The position numbers and the translations under genes were made by a program. The notes beneath the pieces are model-generated. The model ran no database searches. It was not told the origin of the DNA and was given only the letters and a program-made list of their open reading frames with translations. DNA of 64,000 nucleotides from Sva-07 sp963728355 (GTDB taxonomy: Bacteria > Actinomycetota > Acidimicrobiia > Acidimicrobiales > Ilumatobacteraceae), in contig CAVSJQ010000022.1 in NCBI GenBank assembly GCA_963728355.1, positions 1-64,000 on the forward strand, in the 5' to 3' direction. Positions 17,405 to 25,905 of this stretch are shown in pieces (the first letter of the stretch is position 1; each line of letters opens with the position of its first letter).

Positions 17405-17479
17405 GGCGCCCACAGGGTCCGACACTCGGATCCGGACACTCGGGTCCCGGCATCGGTTCCGAGGCGCCGGGCGCTGCGC

Positions 17480-18601
17480 ATGGCACAGTACGCAGCGGTG
17501 AATGCACTCACGATCGTCTCCCTCGTCCTCGGCGTCGTCTTGCTGGTGGTCGGCGCCGAACTGCTCGTCAGAGGGGCCGCGACGATCGCGTCGAAGCTCG
17601 GGATCGCGCCGGTGATCATCGGGCTCACCGTCGTGGCGTTCGGCACCAGCGCACCCGAGCTCGCCGTGAGCGTGTCCGCCGCGATCGGCGGCAACGCCGA
17701 CGTCGCGTTCGGCAATGTCGTCGGCAGCAACATCGGCAACATCCTGCTGATCCTCGGGGCCTCGGCCGTGGTGGGCGGACTGGCCGTGCAGCAGCGCATC
17801 GTCCGATTCGACATCCCGCTGCTGATCGTCGTGTCGGTGGTCGCACTGCTGATGTCGCTCGACAACAACATCGGCCGCATCGACGGGATCATCCTCTTCG
17901 CCGGCGTCGTGGCCTACGTCGGCTGGCTGGTCCGCGAAGCGCGTGGGGAGCGGGCCGACGTCGCCGCCGAGTACGCCGATTCGATGGAATCGCTCGAAGG
18001 CGCGGCGGTCGAACGTCCGCTGTGGTTCAACGTGATGCTGGTGTCGGTCGGCCTCGTCGTACTGGTCATCGGTTCCCAGCTCCTGGTGAACGCAGCGACC
18101 GACATCGCGGAGTCGGCGGGTGTCAGCGATCTCGTCATCGGACTGACGGTGGTGGCGATCGGGACGTCGCTGCCCGAGCTGGCGACGTCGATCATGGCGG
18201 CCATCCGCGGCCAGCGGGACATCGCCGTCGGCAACGTCATCGGCTCGAACTTGTTCAACCTGATGTCGGTACTGGGTCTGACCTCGATCGTGTCGAGCGA
18301 CGGGATCCCGGTCAGCGACGTGTCGCTGCGATTGGACTTCCCGGTGATGTTGGCGGCCACCGTGGTGCTGGTGCCGATCGTGTGGAACGGCTTCCAGATC
18401 AAGCGGTGGGAAGGCTTCGTGCTGATCGCGTTCTACGCCGCCTACGTCGCCTACCTGGTCCTCGACGCCGGTGACTCATCGGCGGCGAACGTGGTCGGGC
18501 CTGCCGCTCTGATCGTCGCTCCGCTGGTGGCGATGACCTTCGCCGTCACGGGCTACCAGGGCTGGCGCCGCCACCGCAGGGCATCGGCTGGCGAGGTCTG
18601 A
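17480..18601 (+). CDS. Sodium/calcium exchanger family protein (YrbG type)
   Basis: Integral membrane antiporter of 373 residues. Two inverted halves each carry the CaCA alpha-repeat signature: VVAFGTSAPELAVSV in the first and VVAIGTSLPELATSI in the second, followed in both by GNVVGSNIGN or GNVIGSNLFN. An acidic cytoplasmic loop (AEYADSMESLEG) separates the halves. About ten hydrophobic segments. Exchanges Ca2+ for Na+ or H+ in characterised homologues. ATG at 17480. Confidence 0.92.
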   Translation: MAQYAAVNALTIVSLVLGVVLLVVGAELLVRGAATIASKLGIAPVIIGLTVVAFGTSAPELAVSVSAAIGGNADVAFGNVVGSNIGNILLILGASAVVGGLAVQQRIVRFDIPLLIVVSVVALLMSLDNNIGRIDGIILFAGVVAYVGWLVREARGERADVAAEYADSMESLEGAAVERPLWFNVMLVSVGLVVLVIGSQLLVNAATDIAESAGVSDLVIGLTVVAIGTSLPELATSIMAAIRGQRDIAVGNVIGSNLFNLMSVLGLTSIVSSDGIPVSDVSLRLDFPVMLAATVVLVPIVWNGFQIKRWEGFVLIAFYAAYVAYLVLDAGDSSAANVVGPAALIVAPLVAMTFAVTGYQGWRRHRRASAGEV

Positions 18602-18610
18602 GATCGACGT

Positions 18611-20572
18611 TCAGTCGTGGATCCACACGGTGGAGCGCAGGGGGAGCAAGTTCTGCCCCCAGATCAGGTCCATGACCGGGTTCGCCACTCGGACGCACCC
18701 GTGTGACGCCGGGTAGTTCGGCACCCTCGGCGCGCCGTGCACGGCGACGCCGCCGACGACGAACTTGGGCCGATACAGGGTGCCGAGGTCACCTTCGTAC
18801 CGGGCGGTGTCGTGCTGGCGGTACGTGCGGAACGTGCCGCTCGGAGTGAGGGCGATGCCGATCACCCGGCTGCCGGCGCTGCGCTGGTCCTCCTCGTCGT
18901 ACGACTTCCCGTTGCCGGTGGAGACGTTGAAGACGTAGCGCACCTGGCCGCCGCGGACCACGAACGCGATCTGCTTGCCCTTGTCGACCTCGAGCAGGTC
19001 ACCGGTTCGCCCGGCGGCGGGACGGCACATCTCGGTGTTCAGCGCGATGGCGGTCGCGGTGTCGACCACGGTGGTCGCCGGCAGCCCCTTCCACTTCTGG
19101 AACGCCATCACCGCCTGCGTGGTGGTCAGCCCGTAGCCGCCGTCGGCGCCGGCATTCCAGAAGCCGAGGGCCAACAACCGGTTCTGCAGATTTGCCACCG
19201 CAGTACGCGACGATCCGAAGATGATCGGACCGACGGCCATACCAGGCGCACCGACCAACGCCGTGGTACACCTCGGCGCCGGTGGCTTGGAGCGCGGGCC
19301 GTACGGCGCGCTCGACGGCGTGCCGACGAAGTAGCCGGCGAGATCGGCGAGCAGGTGGCCACCGGGCTCGGTGAACATCGAGAATCCGCGGCTCGACACC
19401 GGGACGATCGCATGGTTGGCCAGCATCTGCGACGGCCTGACGACGTTCATCGTCGACGTCGTCGGCATCTCCGTGGGGTCGGTGGCGCCGGCCGTGCCGA
19501 CCGTGAGGTAGCCGATCGACAGCGTGTCGACGGTGGTCGCGTTGAGCACCACGGCCGACACGTCCGATCGTGCGACGAGCGGATTGCTGGCGACCGGCAC
19601 TTCGAAGCTGCTCTTCGCCGGCGGCCTCGTCGTTCCTCCGAGCGGGTTCAGTGCGGCGATTCGCGTGTCGACGATCCGCGTCGGGGTCCTCATCGGCACG
19701 AACAGGCCCGCCGACGACGGTGCTGCGCCGTTGCCCGTGTACGAACCGACGAGATCGATGATCAGGTCGCCGCCGTTCTCGGAGTAGATCGAGATGCTGC
19801 CGGTTGCGTCGACGGCCACGATCGCCTGGTTCGCGATCGCGGCCGAGAACCCGGGGGGCGAGTTGAGGTTCGACGTTGCCGGCGCAGGACTGCCGTATGC
19901 GTACGCCTGCCAGAACCCCGGCGTATTGGTGACCGCCGTCAGGTTGACGGCCACGGCGCTCGCACCCGCGGCGCCGGGGACCTTGAAGGTCCTCGTCTCA
20001 CCCTTGGCGAAGGCGGCGACGCCGCGGGTGTCGAGCACGCGGGCCGGGGCCGGCAGCGATTCGAATCGTCCGGCGGTGGCCGTCGTGGCGGGCGTGTAAT
20101 AGCCGAGCAGGTCGACGATGACATGGCCGCCGCCGGTGCCGTAGATGTCGACGACACCGTCGGACCCGACCGGCACGGTCACCAGGTTCGGGGTGACGTT
20201 GCCGAACAGCGACTGCAGTTCGTCCACGTTGAGATTCGAGGCCTCCGGTCGCGGGCTCGTGTGCGGCCAGACCGTCCAGAATCCTGGTCCGGCCGGCGGG
20301 ACAACGGTCAGGTTGAGCACGGCAGCGGTCACCGTGCCGGCGGCGGGCAGTGGCACGGCGCCGGTGACGGCGACCGAGATCGTCCCGCCAGCGGGGACGG
20401 GAGACGATCCCCGGGTGTCGACCAGGCGTTGAGACACCGGCATCGCGACGTAGGCACTGGTCGTGCCCGCCGCCTGCACCGGCGACGCCGGCGGAACGAC
20501 CGCCGCGACGAACGAGGCTCCGACCACGCTGACCGATGCAACGAGGACGGAGAGGAACGACCGTGGACGCAT
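18611..20572 (-). CDS. Secreted L,D-transpeptidase with peptidoglycan-binding domain and three surface repeats
   Basis: Exported protein of 653 residues. Signal peptide at 1-35 (MRPRSFLSVLVASVSVVGAS, cleavage near VQAAG). Then three related beta-type modules, each opening with a (V/L)DTR box (RLVDTRGSSP, RVLDTRGVAA, RIVDTRIAAL) and each ending near DLLGYY, DLVGSYTG or DLAGYFVG. Next a PG_binding_1 domain (RTAVANLQNRLLALGFW, AVMAFQKWKGLP). Last a YkuD domain with VHG (His612) and SHGCVR (Cys626 nucleophile). Forms 3-3 cross-links or attaches proteins in peptidoglycan. ATG at 20572 chosen for the signal peptide; the open frame continues upstream without coding character. Confidence 0.9.
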   Translation of the reverse strand: MRPRSFLSVLVASVSVVGASFVAAVVPPASPVQAAGTTSAYVAMPVSQRLVDTRGSSPVPAGGTISVAVTGAVPLPAAGTVTAAVLNLTVVPPAGPGFWTVWPHTSPRPEASNLNVDELQSLFGNVTPNLVTVPVGSDGVVDIYGTGGGHVIVDLLGYYTPATTATAGRFESLPAPARVLDTRGVAAFAKGETRTFKVPGAAGASAVAVNLTAVTNTPGFWQAYAYGSPAPATSNLNSPPGFSAAIANQAIVAVDATGSISIYSENGGDLIIDLVGSYTGNGAAPSSAGLFVPMRTPTRIVDTRIAALNPLGGTTRPPAKSSFEVPVASNPLVARSDVSAVVLNATTVDTLSIGYLTVGTAGATDPTEMPTTSTMNVVRPSQMLANHAIVPVSSRGFSMFTEPGGHLLADLAGYFVGTPSSAPYGPRSKPPAPRCTTALVGAPGMAVGPIIFGSSRTAVANLQNRLLALGFWNAGADGGYGLTTTQAVMAFQKWKGLPATTVVDTATAIALNTEMCRPAAGRTGDLLEVDKGKQIAFVVRGGQVRYVFNVSTGNGKSYDEEDQRSAGSRVIGIALTPSGTFRTYRQHDTARYEGDLGTLYRPKFVVGGVAVHGAPRVPNYPASHGCVRVANPVMDLIWGQNLLPLRSTVWIHD

Positions 20573-20682
20573 CTGGCAACGATACGGCGTTTGTCGGCCG
20601 GTTGCCAGACGCGATCTCAGCTCGACGTCAACCAGAGGTCGAGAACCCGCGAGCGGAGGTGGAGGTCGAAGGTCTGCCGCGT

Positions 20683-21786
20683 TCAGAGATTCGGCAGCAC
20701 GGTGTAGTTCTCGCCGCCCGTGGCGAGGAACTCGTCGGTCCAGGAGGTGCCGTAGGTCTCCTGCACCTCCTGCGCCTTGTCCGAGCGGGCACCCTCGGGG
20801 GTCGACTCGAGCGTCCAGGCCTGACGCTTGTAGGTCCAGTTCTCCGGAAACAGGGCATGCGCCTGTTTCCACCAGCCGATCGCGGCGGGATGGTCACCGC
20901 GTTGCTCGGCGTGGATCCCGAGCTCGAAGCATGCGGCGGCGCGACTGTGGTCGTCCGATCGGGGTTGCGACGCGGCGATCACCGCGTCGGGCGCCAGGGC
21001 GTAGGGACTCTCGGCGCCTCGCGTGGCCCAGTCGACGATCGCGGAGCGATAGGCGGGTCCGGTCTCGGGCATCCGTCGGAACTCGCGCAGCACCGCCTGC
21101 TGACGCTCGGGCATCTCCTGGGTGATCTCCACCGCGGCCAACGGGCTCGGTTGGATCGATGCGCCCTCGGCGGGCCGCACGAGCGTGCCGGTCTCGTCGA
21201 TCCACACCGCCATCGGCACGTTCGAGATGCCGAAGAGTTCGTCGACGCGGTGACGGCTGTCGATCAGCGAGGGGTGGGTGGGTGCGGCTGCCTCGATCCA
21301 GGGGCGCGCCTTCTCCGGGTCGAGGTCGAGTGCCACGGTGACGACGCTGCAACCGAGCGGTTCGAGTTCTTCGTGGAGCGCCTGCCACACGGGCAGGTCA
21401 GCGGAACAGCCTCACCACGACGCCCACGCCACCAGCAACACCTTTCGGCCGTGCATCGCCGACAATTGGAAGGGGTTCCCGTCGACGTCGGGCAGCGCGA
21501 GCTCGGGAGCCACCGCAGTGCTCAGCGCCCGGCCGCCACTGTCCGGACCGAGCGCCCACACGCCGGCGTCTTCATCGGCGACGAGTGCCATGCCGAGGCG
21601 ATCGGCAACCGCTGCGACATCGAGATCGCCGTCGGGCGTGACCGCATCGGCCACGGGGACGCACCTGTCTCCCTTGCACATCCCCTCCGGTTTGGCACGC
21701 CAACCGGTCGCCGCTTCGAATCCGTCAACGGTCACGTACAGCGAGTCGAGAAGCACCGGGACACTGTTCCAGATCGGCACCGCCAC
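20683..21786 (-). CDS. Putative selenoprotein: thioredoxin-fold (TlpA/redoxin-like) protein with in-frame TGA at the active site
   Basis: Read through TGA at 21412-21414, the frame gives 367 residues; otherwise it splits into a 124-aa and a 235-aa piece. Around the TGA the protein reads LLVAWASW-U-GCSADLPVW, where redoxin relatives have Cys: Sec125 followed by Cys127. Residues about 92-215 are a thioredoxin/redoxin domain (LALPDVDGNPFQLSAMHGRK, VVTVALDLD, ISNVPMAVWIDETG with the cis-Pro). Residues about 255-320 are helical and TPR-like (AACFELGIHAEQRGDHPAAI). Codon use is equally GC-rich on both sides of the TGA. A hairpin fitting a bacterial SECIS follows it. Start GTG at 21786. Sec machinery is not in the window, so a nonsense-mutated Cys gene remains the alternative. 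Confidence 0.78.
21381..21397 (-). promoter_or_regulatory. Candidate bacterial SECIS hairpin
   Basis: Minus strand: stem CCTGCC, loop CGTGT, stem GGCAGG. Six Watson-Crick pairs with a 5-nt apical loop that has G as its second base and a GU step. The loop begins 21 nt after the TGA (20 nt between), inside the usual bacterial range of roughly 16-37 nt. It lies within the coding sequence, as bacterial SECIS elements do. Function is inference from position and shape. Confidence 0.6.
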
Positions 21787-21857
21787 GGTCCACGCGGGAC
21801 ACGGCCGGCACGCAGTCGTCTATGGTGCTCGCAACCACATCGCAGTCGGGGGTCGAG

Positions 21858-22310
21858 ATGGGCAAGGTGTTGATCGTCGGGAACCGCTCGCTGGGCGGCT
21901 CGGAACTCGCGGAGCTGATCGGCGCACGGGTGGGCGACGAGCCCTGCGAGGTGCATCTCGTCGTCCCGGTTCCGAGCCCGGTGGCATCCGCCGTGGCGGT
22001 CGGTGGCTCTGCGCCCGACATGTCGCCCACGTTGAGTCGTGACATCGACCACGATCGTCGAGCGGCCAGAGAGCAACTCGAGTTCGGACTCGACTGGCTC
22101 GGCGCGCTCGGCGCGACTGCAACGGGGGAGTTGTCGCTCGAGCCGGACACGCCGGCGGCCATCGCTCGACTGGTCGAGACGCACGGGTTCGACGAGGTGA
22201 TCGTGTCCACCTTGCCCACCAAGGTGTCGCGGTGGTTGCGCCAGGATCTGCCGTGCCGCATCGGCCGAAAGGTTCACGTTCCCGTCACCGTCGTGTCGAC
22301 CACCTCCTGA
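21858..22310 (+). CDS. Universal stress protein-like protein
   Basis: Soluble protein of 150 residues: MGKVLIVGNRSLGGSELAE, an alternating strand-helix pattern with VHLVVPVPSP, and a C-terminal segment FDEVIVSTLPTKVSRWLRQDLPCRIGRKVHVPVTVV typical of actinobacterial USP-like proteins. USPs bind ATP or act in stress and hypoxia; no canonical G-2x-G-9x-G(S/T) site is clear here. ATG at 21858 preferred over the upstream ATG at 21822. Divergent from the putative selenoprotein and upstream of the nitrite reductase cluster. Confidence 0.68.
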   Translation: MGKVLIVGNRSLGGSELAELIGARVGDEPCEVHLVVPVPSPVASAVAVGGSAPDMSPTLSRDIDHDRRAAREQLEFGLDWLGALGATATGELSLEPDTPAAIARLVETHGFDEVIVSTLPTKVSRWLRQDLPCRIGRKVHVPVTVVSTTS

Positions 22311-22344
22311 TCGTGACCTGATCCGGTGGCCACTTCATGACATC

Positions 22345-22359
22345 GGGACCTTCGGCCCT
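22345..22359 (+). promoter_or_regulatory. DosR-like box upstream of nirK
   Basis: GGGACCTTCGGCCCT, an imperfect palindrome close to the mycobacterial dormancy regulator (DosR) core GGGACTWWAGTCCC, about 80 nt before the nirK start codon and just after a USP-like gene. Both USP and nitrogen-oxide genes belong to DosR regulons in mycobacteria. No DosR gene is in the window; assignment is by motif only. Confidence 0.4.
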
Positions 22360-22438
22360 ACGATCCATGAGTCACGCACTATGAGACTTATGGAAAGGCG
22401 CCGGGTCCGACGATCCGGCCCGTCCCAGGAGGTCACTC

Positions 22439-23851
22439 ATGCGTACCGGATCCATCGTTCGAGTCGGGATCGCGACGGCGTTCCTCGTCGCTGCTGTGGC
22501 AGCGTGCGGTCCCGACGGTCCCGACGCCGCAGGGCCGCCTGTCGGGGCGGGCGACGCAGCGGCCGCGGCACCGCCCGGCGACGTCGCGCCCGGCGACGAG
22601 ATCCGGTTCGTCGCCACGGAATTTGCGTTCGATCCGTCCACGCTCACGGCTCCCGCCGGCAGTTACTCGGGCGTCTTCGTGAACGATGGCACCATCGAAC
22701 ACGACATCCAGTTCGGCGATGGCCAGGCGATCGTGGCAGCGGCCGGCGAGACCGTCGAGTTCGCGTTCGACGTTCCCGAGGGCGGCATCACCTACATCTG
22801 CACGATTCCCGGACATGCCGACGCCGGGATGAGCGGGACGATCAGTACTGGCGCCGCAGCGGACGACGGAGCCCACGCCGCAGCGGGCGCCGGTACCGGC
22901 ACGGAGGGGGAGACCGCCGTCGACGCCGACCCGTCCGCGCCGCCGTACGAGTGGCGTGACCCTCGCGCTCCGGCACGCGGCGAAGGCGAGGGATTCACGC
23001 TCGTTCCCGGTGGGGCCCCCGACGGCGGCGACCTCATCGACGTCGAGTTCGTGGTGGAGGAGAAGCTCGCCACCGTGGCCGAGGGCTACGTGCAAAAGAT
23101 CTGGACGTTCAACGGCACGATGCCCGGTCCCGTCATCCGCACCCAGGTCGGCGACACCGTCCGTGTCCACCTCGTCAATCCGCCCGACGCGACGGTGTCG
23201 CACTCCGTCGATTTCCACGCCTCGCAGGTGGCCTGGAACGACGAGATGCGATCGATCGCTCCCGGCGAAGAGCTGATCTACGAGTTCACCACCGACTACG
23301 CCGGGGTGTGGATGTACCACTGCGGTACCGACCCCGTGCTGCATCACATCGCCAACGGCATGTTCGGCATGGTGATCGTCGAACCAGAAGGTGGGCTGGC
23401 GCCGATGGAGAACGAATTCTTCGTCGTCCAGCACGAGTGGTATCTCGGACCGCAGGGGGAGGTGTCGTCGTTCGCCAAGGCCAATCAAGCCGCACCGGAG
23501 CCCGATTTCGTGATGTTCAACGGTGCGGCATTCCAGTACCGGGACACCCCGATCGAGATCCCGACCGGCGAGGAGGTCCGGTTGTTCGTCCTCGACGTCG
23601 GGCCCTCGATCGACTCGTCGTTCCACATCGTCGGCACGATCTTCGACTCGGTGACGAAGGAGGGCGTCCACCTCGAGCGTGGCAACGACGGCAACTGGGG
23701 GTCCCAGGCGGTCGACCTGGCACCGGCGCAAGGTGCGGTGATCGAGTTGCGTGCTGCGGAGGACGGGCTGTACCCGATGGTCACGCATGCCTTCAACTTC
23801 CCGGGTCGGGGAGCGCTGGGGCTCCTGCAGGCGGGCGACGGTCAGCCATGA
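22439..23851 (+). CDS. nirK: Copper nitrite reductase with N-terminal cupredoxin domain (lipoprotein)
   Basis: Exported lipoprotein of 470 residues reducing nitrite to NO. Lipobox ending at Cys23 (FLVAAVAAC). Residues about 50-135: plastocyanin-like domain with type 1 copper ligands His88, Cys121, His126, Met131. Residues about 190-465: two-domain NirK. SHSVDFH supplies His255 (type 1), catalytic Asp258 and His260 (type 2); YHC gives His294 (type 2) and Cys295 (type 1); HHIANGM gives a type 1 His (302 or 303) and Met308; SSFHIVG gives His396 (type 2). The extra cupredoxin probably delivers electrons to the NirK core. AGGAGG precedes ATG 22439. A multicopper oxidase is less likely. Confidence 0.88.
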   Translation: MRTGSIVRVGIATAFLVAAVAACGPDGPDAAGPPVGAGDAAAAAPPGDVAPGDEIRFVATEFAFDPSTLTAPAGSYSGVFVNDGTIEHDIQFGDGQAIVAAAGETVEFAFDVPEGGITYICTIPGHADAGMSGTISTGAAADDGAHAAAGAGTGTEGETAVDADPSAPPYEWRDPRAPARGEGEGFTLVPGGAPDGGDLIDVEFVVEEKLATVAEGYVQKIWTFNGTMPGPVIRTQVGDTVRVHLVNPPDATVSHSVDFHASQVAWNDEMRSIAPGEELIYEFTTDYAGVWMYHCGTDPVLHHIANGMFGMVIVEPEGGLAPMENEFFVVQHEWYLGPQGEVSSFAKANQAAPEPDFVMFNGAAFQYRDTPIEIPTGEEVRLFVLDVGPSIDSSFHIVGTIFDSVTKEGVHLERGNDGNWGSQAVDLAPAQGAVIELRAAEDGLYPMVTHAFNFPGRGALGLLQAGDGQP

Positions 23852-23945
23852 TCGCTCGGCGAGGGGGCCTCGGTGAGCGGTGCGGCCGGCCGACACGGGA
23901 CGTCGGTCCCTGTCCCGGACCCGTCGAATCGGGCAGTGTGGAGCC

Positions 23946-24347
23946 ATGAGGCTGGAGATCACCCAGCGCGCCGACCTGGCCGTGCGAGCGCTCGTCGTCC
24001 TGCAGACGTCGCCGTTCCGGTTGAAGAGCTCCGACCTCGCCGAGGCCCTGGGCACCACCGCCGGGTTCGTCCCCCAGGTGATGGGCCCGCTCGTGCGGGC
24101 GGGCTGGGTCCGCTCGGTCCCGGGCCCGAGCGGTGGCTACGAGCCTCAACGCGATCTCGATTCGCTCTCGGTCCTCGAGGTGGTCGAGACGATCGACGGA
24201 CCGACCGACAACGGGCGATGCGTCGTCGCCGAACGGTCGTGCAACGCGGGGGAACCGTGTGCGCTCCACGTCGCCTGGGCGCGCGCCCGGACCGAACTAC
24301 GGGCCTCGCTCGGTGGGCTGCGCCTGTCGGAGGTGGGCGCCGCGTGA
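23946..24347 (+). CDS. Rrf2 family transcriptional regulator (NsrR-like)
   Basis: Protein of 133 residues. Winged helix (ITQRADLAVRALVVL, LKSSDLAEALGTTAGFVPQVM, SVPGPSGGY) and a C-terminal loop with Cys92, Cys99 and Cys105, the three-cysteine pattern that holds an iron-sulfur cluster in NsrR/IscR. Between nirK and NO-repair genes, so a nitric-oxide sensor role is likely. ATG at 23946; the longer frame from 23880 is not supported. Its stop overlaps the next start (GTGA). Confidence 0.88.
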   Translation: MRLEITQRADLAVRALVVLQTSPFRLKSSDLAEALGTTAGFVPQVMGPLVRAGWVRSVPGPSGGYEPQRDLDSLSVLEVVETIDGPTDNGRCVVAERSCNAGEPCALHVAWARARTELRASLGGLRLSEVGAA

Positions 24348-25159
24348 GTGTTCGCACCGCTCCGCCACGTCCCGCCGAGGGCCGGTCCAGGTGGTCGGCG
24401 GTCGCCGTGCCCTCCGAGCACGGCGGCTGGGGCCTCACGGCAGAACCCGTCCTGCTCGGGTTGTTGCTCGCATTCTCGTGGCCTGGAGTGGGTATCGGCG
24501 TGGTTGCGATGCTGTCGTTCCTCGCCAGAACCCCACTCAAGTTGGCGATGGTCGACCGTCGGCGTGGACGAGACCTCGAACGTTCTGCCCTCGCCCGGCG
24601 TCTCGGAGCGGTCGAACTCGCCCTGATCGGCGCGATCGGCGTGACGGTGATCGTCGCTGCGGGTTGGCACTGGCTCGTCCCGGTGGCGGTGGCTCTCCCG
24701 CTGTTCACCGTCGAACTCTGGTACGACATCCGCAGCCGTGGACGCCGGCTCGTGCCCGAATGGTGTGGAGCCGTCGGGATGGGGTCCGTCGCCGCGGCGA
24801 TCGTGATCGCCGGTGACGGCAGGGTCTCGCTGGCCGCCGCCGCGTGGCTGATCCTCGCTGCGCGTTCGACCGGCGCCATCGCCTTCATCCGTACCCAGAT
24901 CGCCAGGCTCCATCGCCGTGGTGCGAGCACCCGGTCCAGCGACCTCTTCCAGGGACTTGCGGCGGCGATCGCCGCGGTGGGGGTCGTCGTCGAACCCGAC
25001 GTCGTCGTCGGCTCGGTCGCGCTCCTGGCGATCGTCGGGCTGCACCTGATCTGGGTGCGACGCTCGCCGGTGCCGCCGCCCAAGGTGCTGGGTGTGCGTC
25101 AGATGGTGCTCGGCTTCGCGCTCGTCATTGCAACTGCGATCGGAGTGGGGTTGGCATGA
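24344..25159 (+). CDS. YwiC-like family membrane protein
   Basis: Integral membrane protein of 271 residues. Hallmark N-terminal segment VPSEHGGWGLTAEPVLLGLLLAF, then RTPLKLAMVDRRRGRD and about seven further hydrophobic segments. YwiC-like proteins are repeatedly encoded beside nitrite or nitrate reductase and Fe-S repair genes; their activity is not established. GTG start in a 4-nt overlap with the Rrf2 gene and ATGA overlap with the RIC gene, so three genes are coupled. Confidence 0.85.
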   Translation: MSVRTAPPRPAEGRSRWSAVAVPSEHGGWGLTAEPVLLGLLLAFSWPGVGIGVVAMLSFLARTPLKLAMVDRRRGRDLERSALARRLGAVELALIGAIGVTVIVAAGWHWLVPVAVALPLFTVELWYDIRSRGRRLVPEWCGAVGMGSVAAAIVIAGDGRVSLAAAAWLILAARSTGAIAFIRTQIARLHRRGASTRSSDLFQGLAAAIAAVGVVVEPDVVVGSVALLAIVGLHLIWVRRSPVPPPKVLGVRQMVLGFALVIATAIGVGLA

Positions 25160-25869
25160 GCGACTCGATCGGACCCGCCGCGACACTCGGCGACATCGTC
25201 ACCAGGTATCCCTCGCTCGCCCGTGAACTCGAACGTCGCGACCTCGACTACTGCTGCGGAGGAGACGCAACGCTCGGCCAGGCGTGCCGTGACGGCGGCC
25301 TCGACGCGACGGTGGTCGCTGCGGAGCTGACGTCGTCGATCGGTGACGACGGCCCCGCGACGTGGTCGGGGTTGGACATCTCCGACCTCGTCGAACACGT
25401 CGTCGACACGCACCATCGATATCTGTGGGACGAGCTGCCACGCCTGGAGGCGCTGCTCGACAAGGTCGTCGGAGTGCACGGCGAACGCCACGGCGAGCTC
25501 ACCGAGATCGCTCGCTGCGTCCGCGAGATCCGCATCGCACTCGAGCCGCACCTGCTCCGGGAGGAGCGGGTGCTGTTCCCGGCGATTCGGCGGATGACGG
25601 CCACGTCGATCCCACCGACGTTCGGGTTCGGCTCGATCGGCAGCCCGATCTCGCAGATGCTGCGCGAACACGACGATGTCGCGGCGCTGCTGCGCGACCT
25701 GCGCTCGTCGTCGAACGGCTACCGGGTGCCCGACGACGGATGCGCCTCGTACCGGGCGCTGTTCGAGGGTCTCGAAGCGCTGGAGGCCGACACGCACCTC
25801 CACGTCCACAAGGAGAACAACGTGCTGTTCCCCCGGGTGGTGCTGTTCGAGGAGCGCTGCCGCTCGTGA
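25156..25869 (+). CDS. RIC-type iron-sulfur cluster repair di-iron protein (ScdA/YtfE)
   Basis: Cytoplasmic di-iron protein of 237 residues that restores Fe-S clusters after nitrosative or oxidative damage. N-terminal ScdA_N domain with LDYCCGG (Cys33-Cys34); hemerythrin-like domain with ligand histidines in HVVDTHHRY, HGERHGELTEI, LEPHLLREERVLFP, LREHDDV and HLHVHKENNVLFP. It completes the nitrite/NO cluster: NirK makes NO, Rrf2 senses it, RIC repairs damage. ATG in ATGA overlap with the YwiC-like gene. Confidence 0.92.
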   Translation: MSDSIGPAATLGDIVTRYPSLARELERRDLDYCCGGDATLGQACRDGGLDATVVAAELTSSIGDDGPATWSGLDISDLVEHVVDTHHRYLWDELPRLEALLDKVVGVHGERHGELTEIARCVREIRIALEPHLLREERVLFPAIRRMTATSIPPTFGFGSIGSPISQMLREHDDVAALLRDLRSSSNGYRVPDDGCASYRALFEGLEALEADTHLHVHKENNVLFPRVVLFEERCRS

Positions 25870-25905
25870 TCGTCGCCCCGCCGGCCGGCTGTGACCCGTG
25901 CGGGC

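Noticed and set aside
18737..20707. 656-aa plus-strand frame
   Set aside because: Antisense of the L,D-transpeptidase; arginine-rich, no family features.
21412..21414. TGA taken as an ordinary stop giving two separate genes
   Set aside because: The downstream piece would lack any redox motif and a plausible start, both pieces lie in one frame, and the TGA falls exactly on the active-site Cys position with a SECIS-like hairpin after it.
22377..22400. Possible NsrR or FNR-type site before nirK
   Set aside because: Only loose repeats of TATGAGAC/TTATGG; no recognised palindrome.
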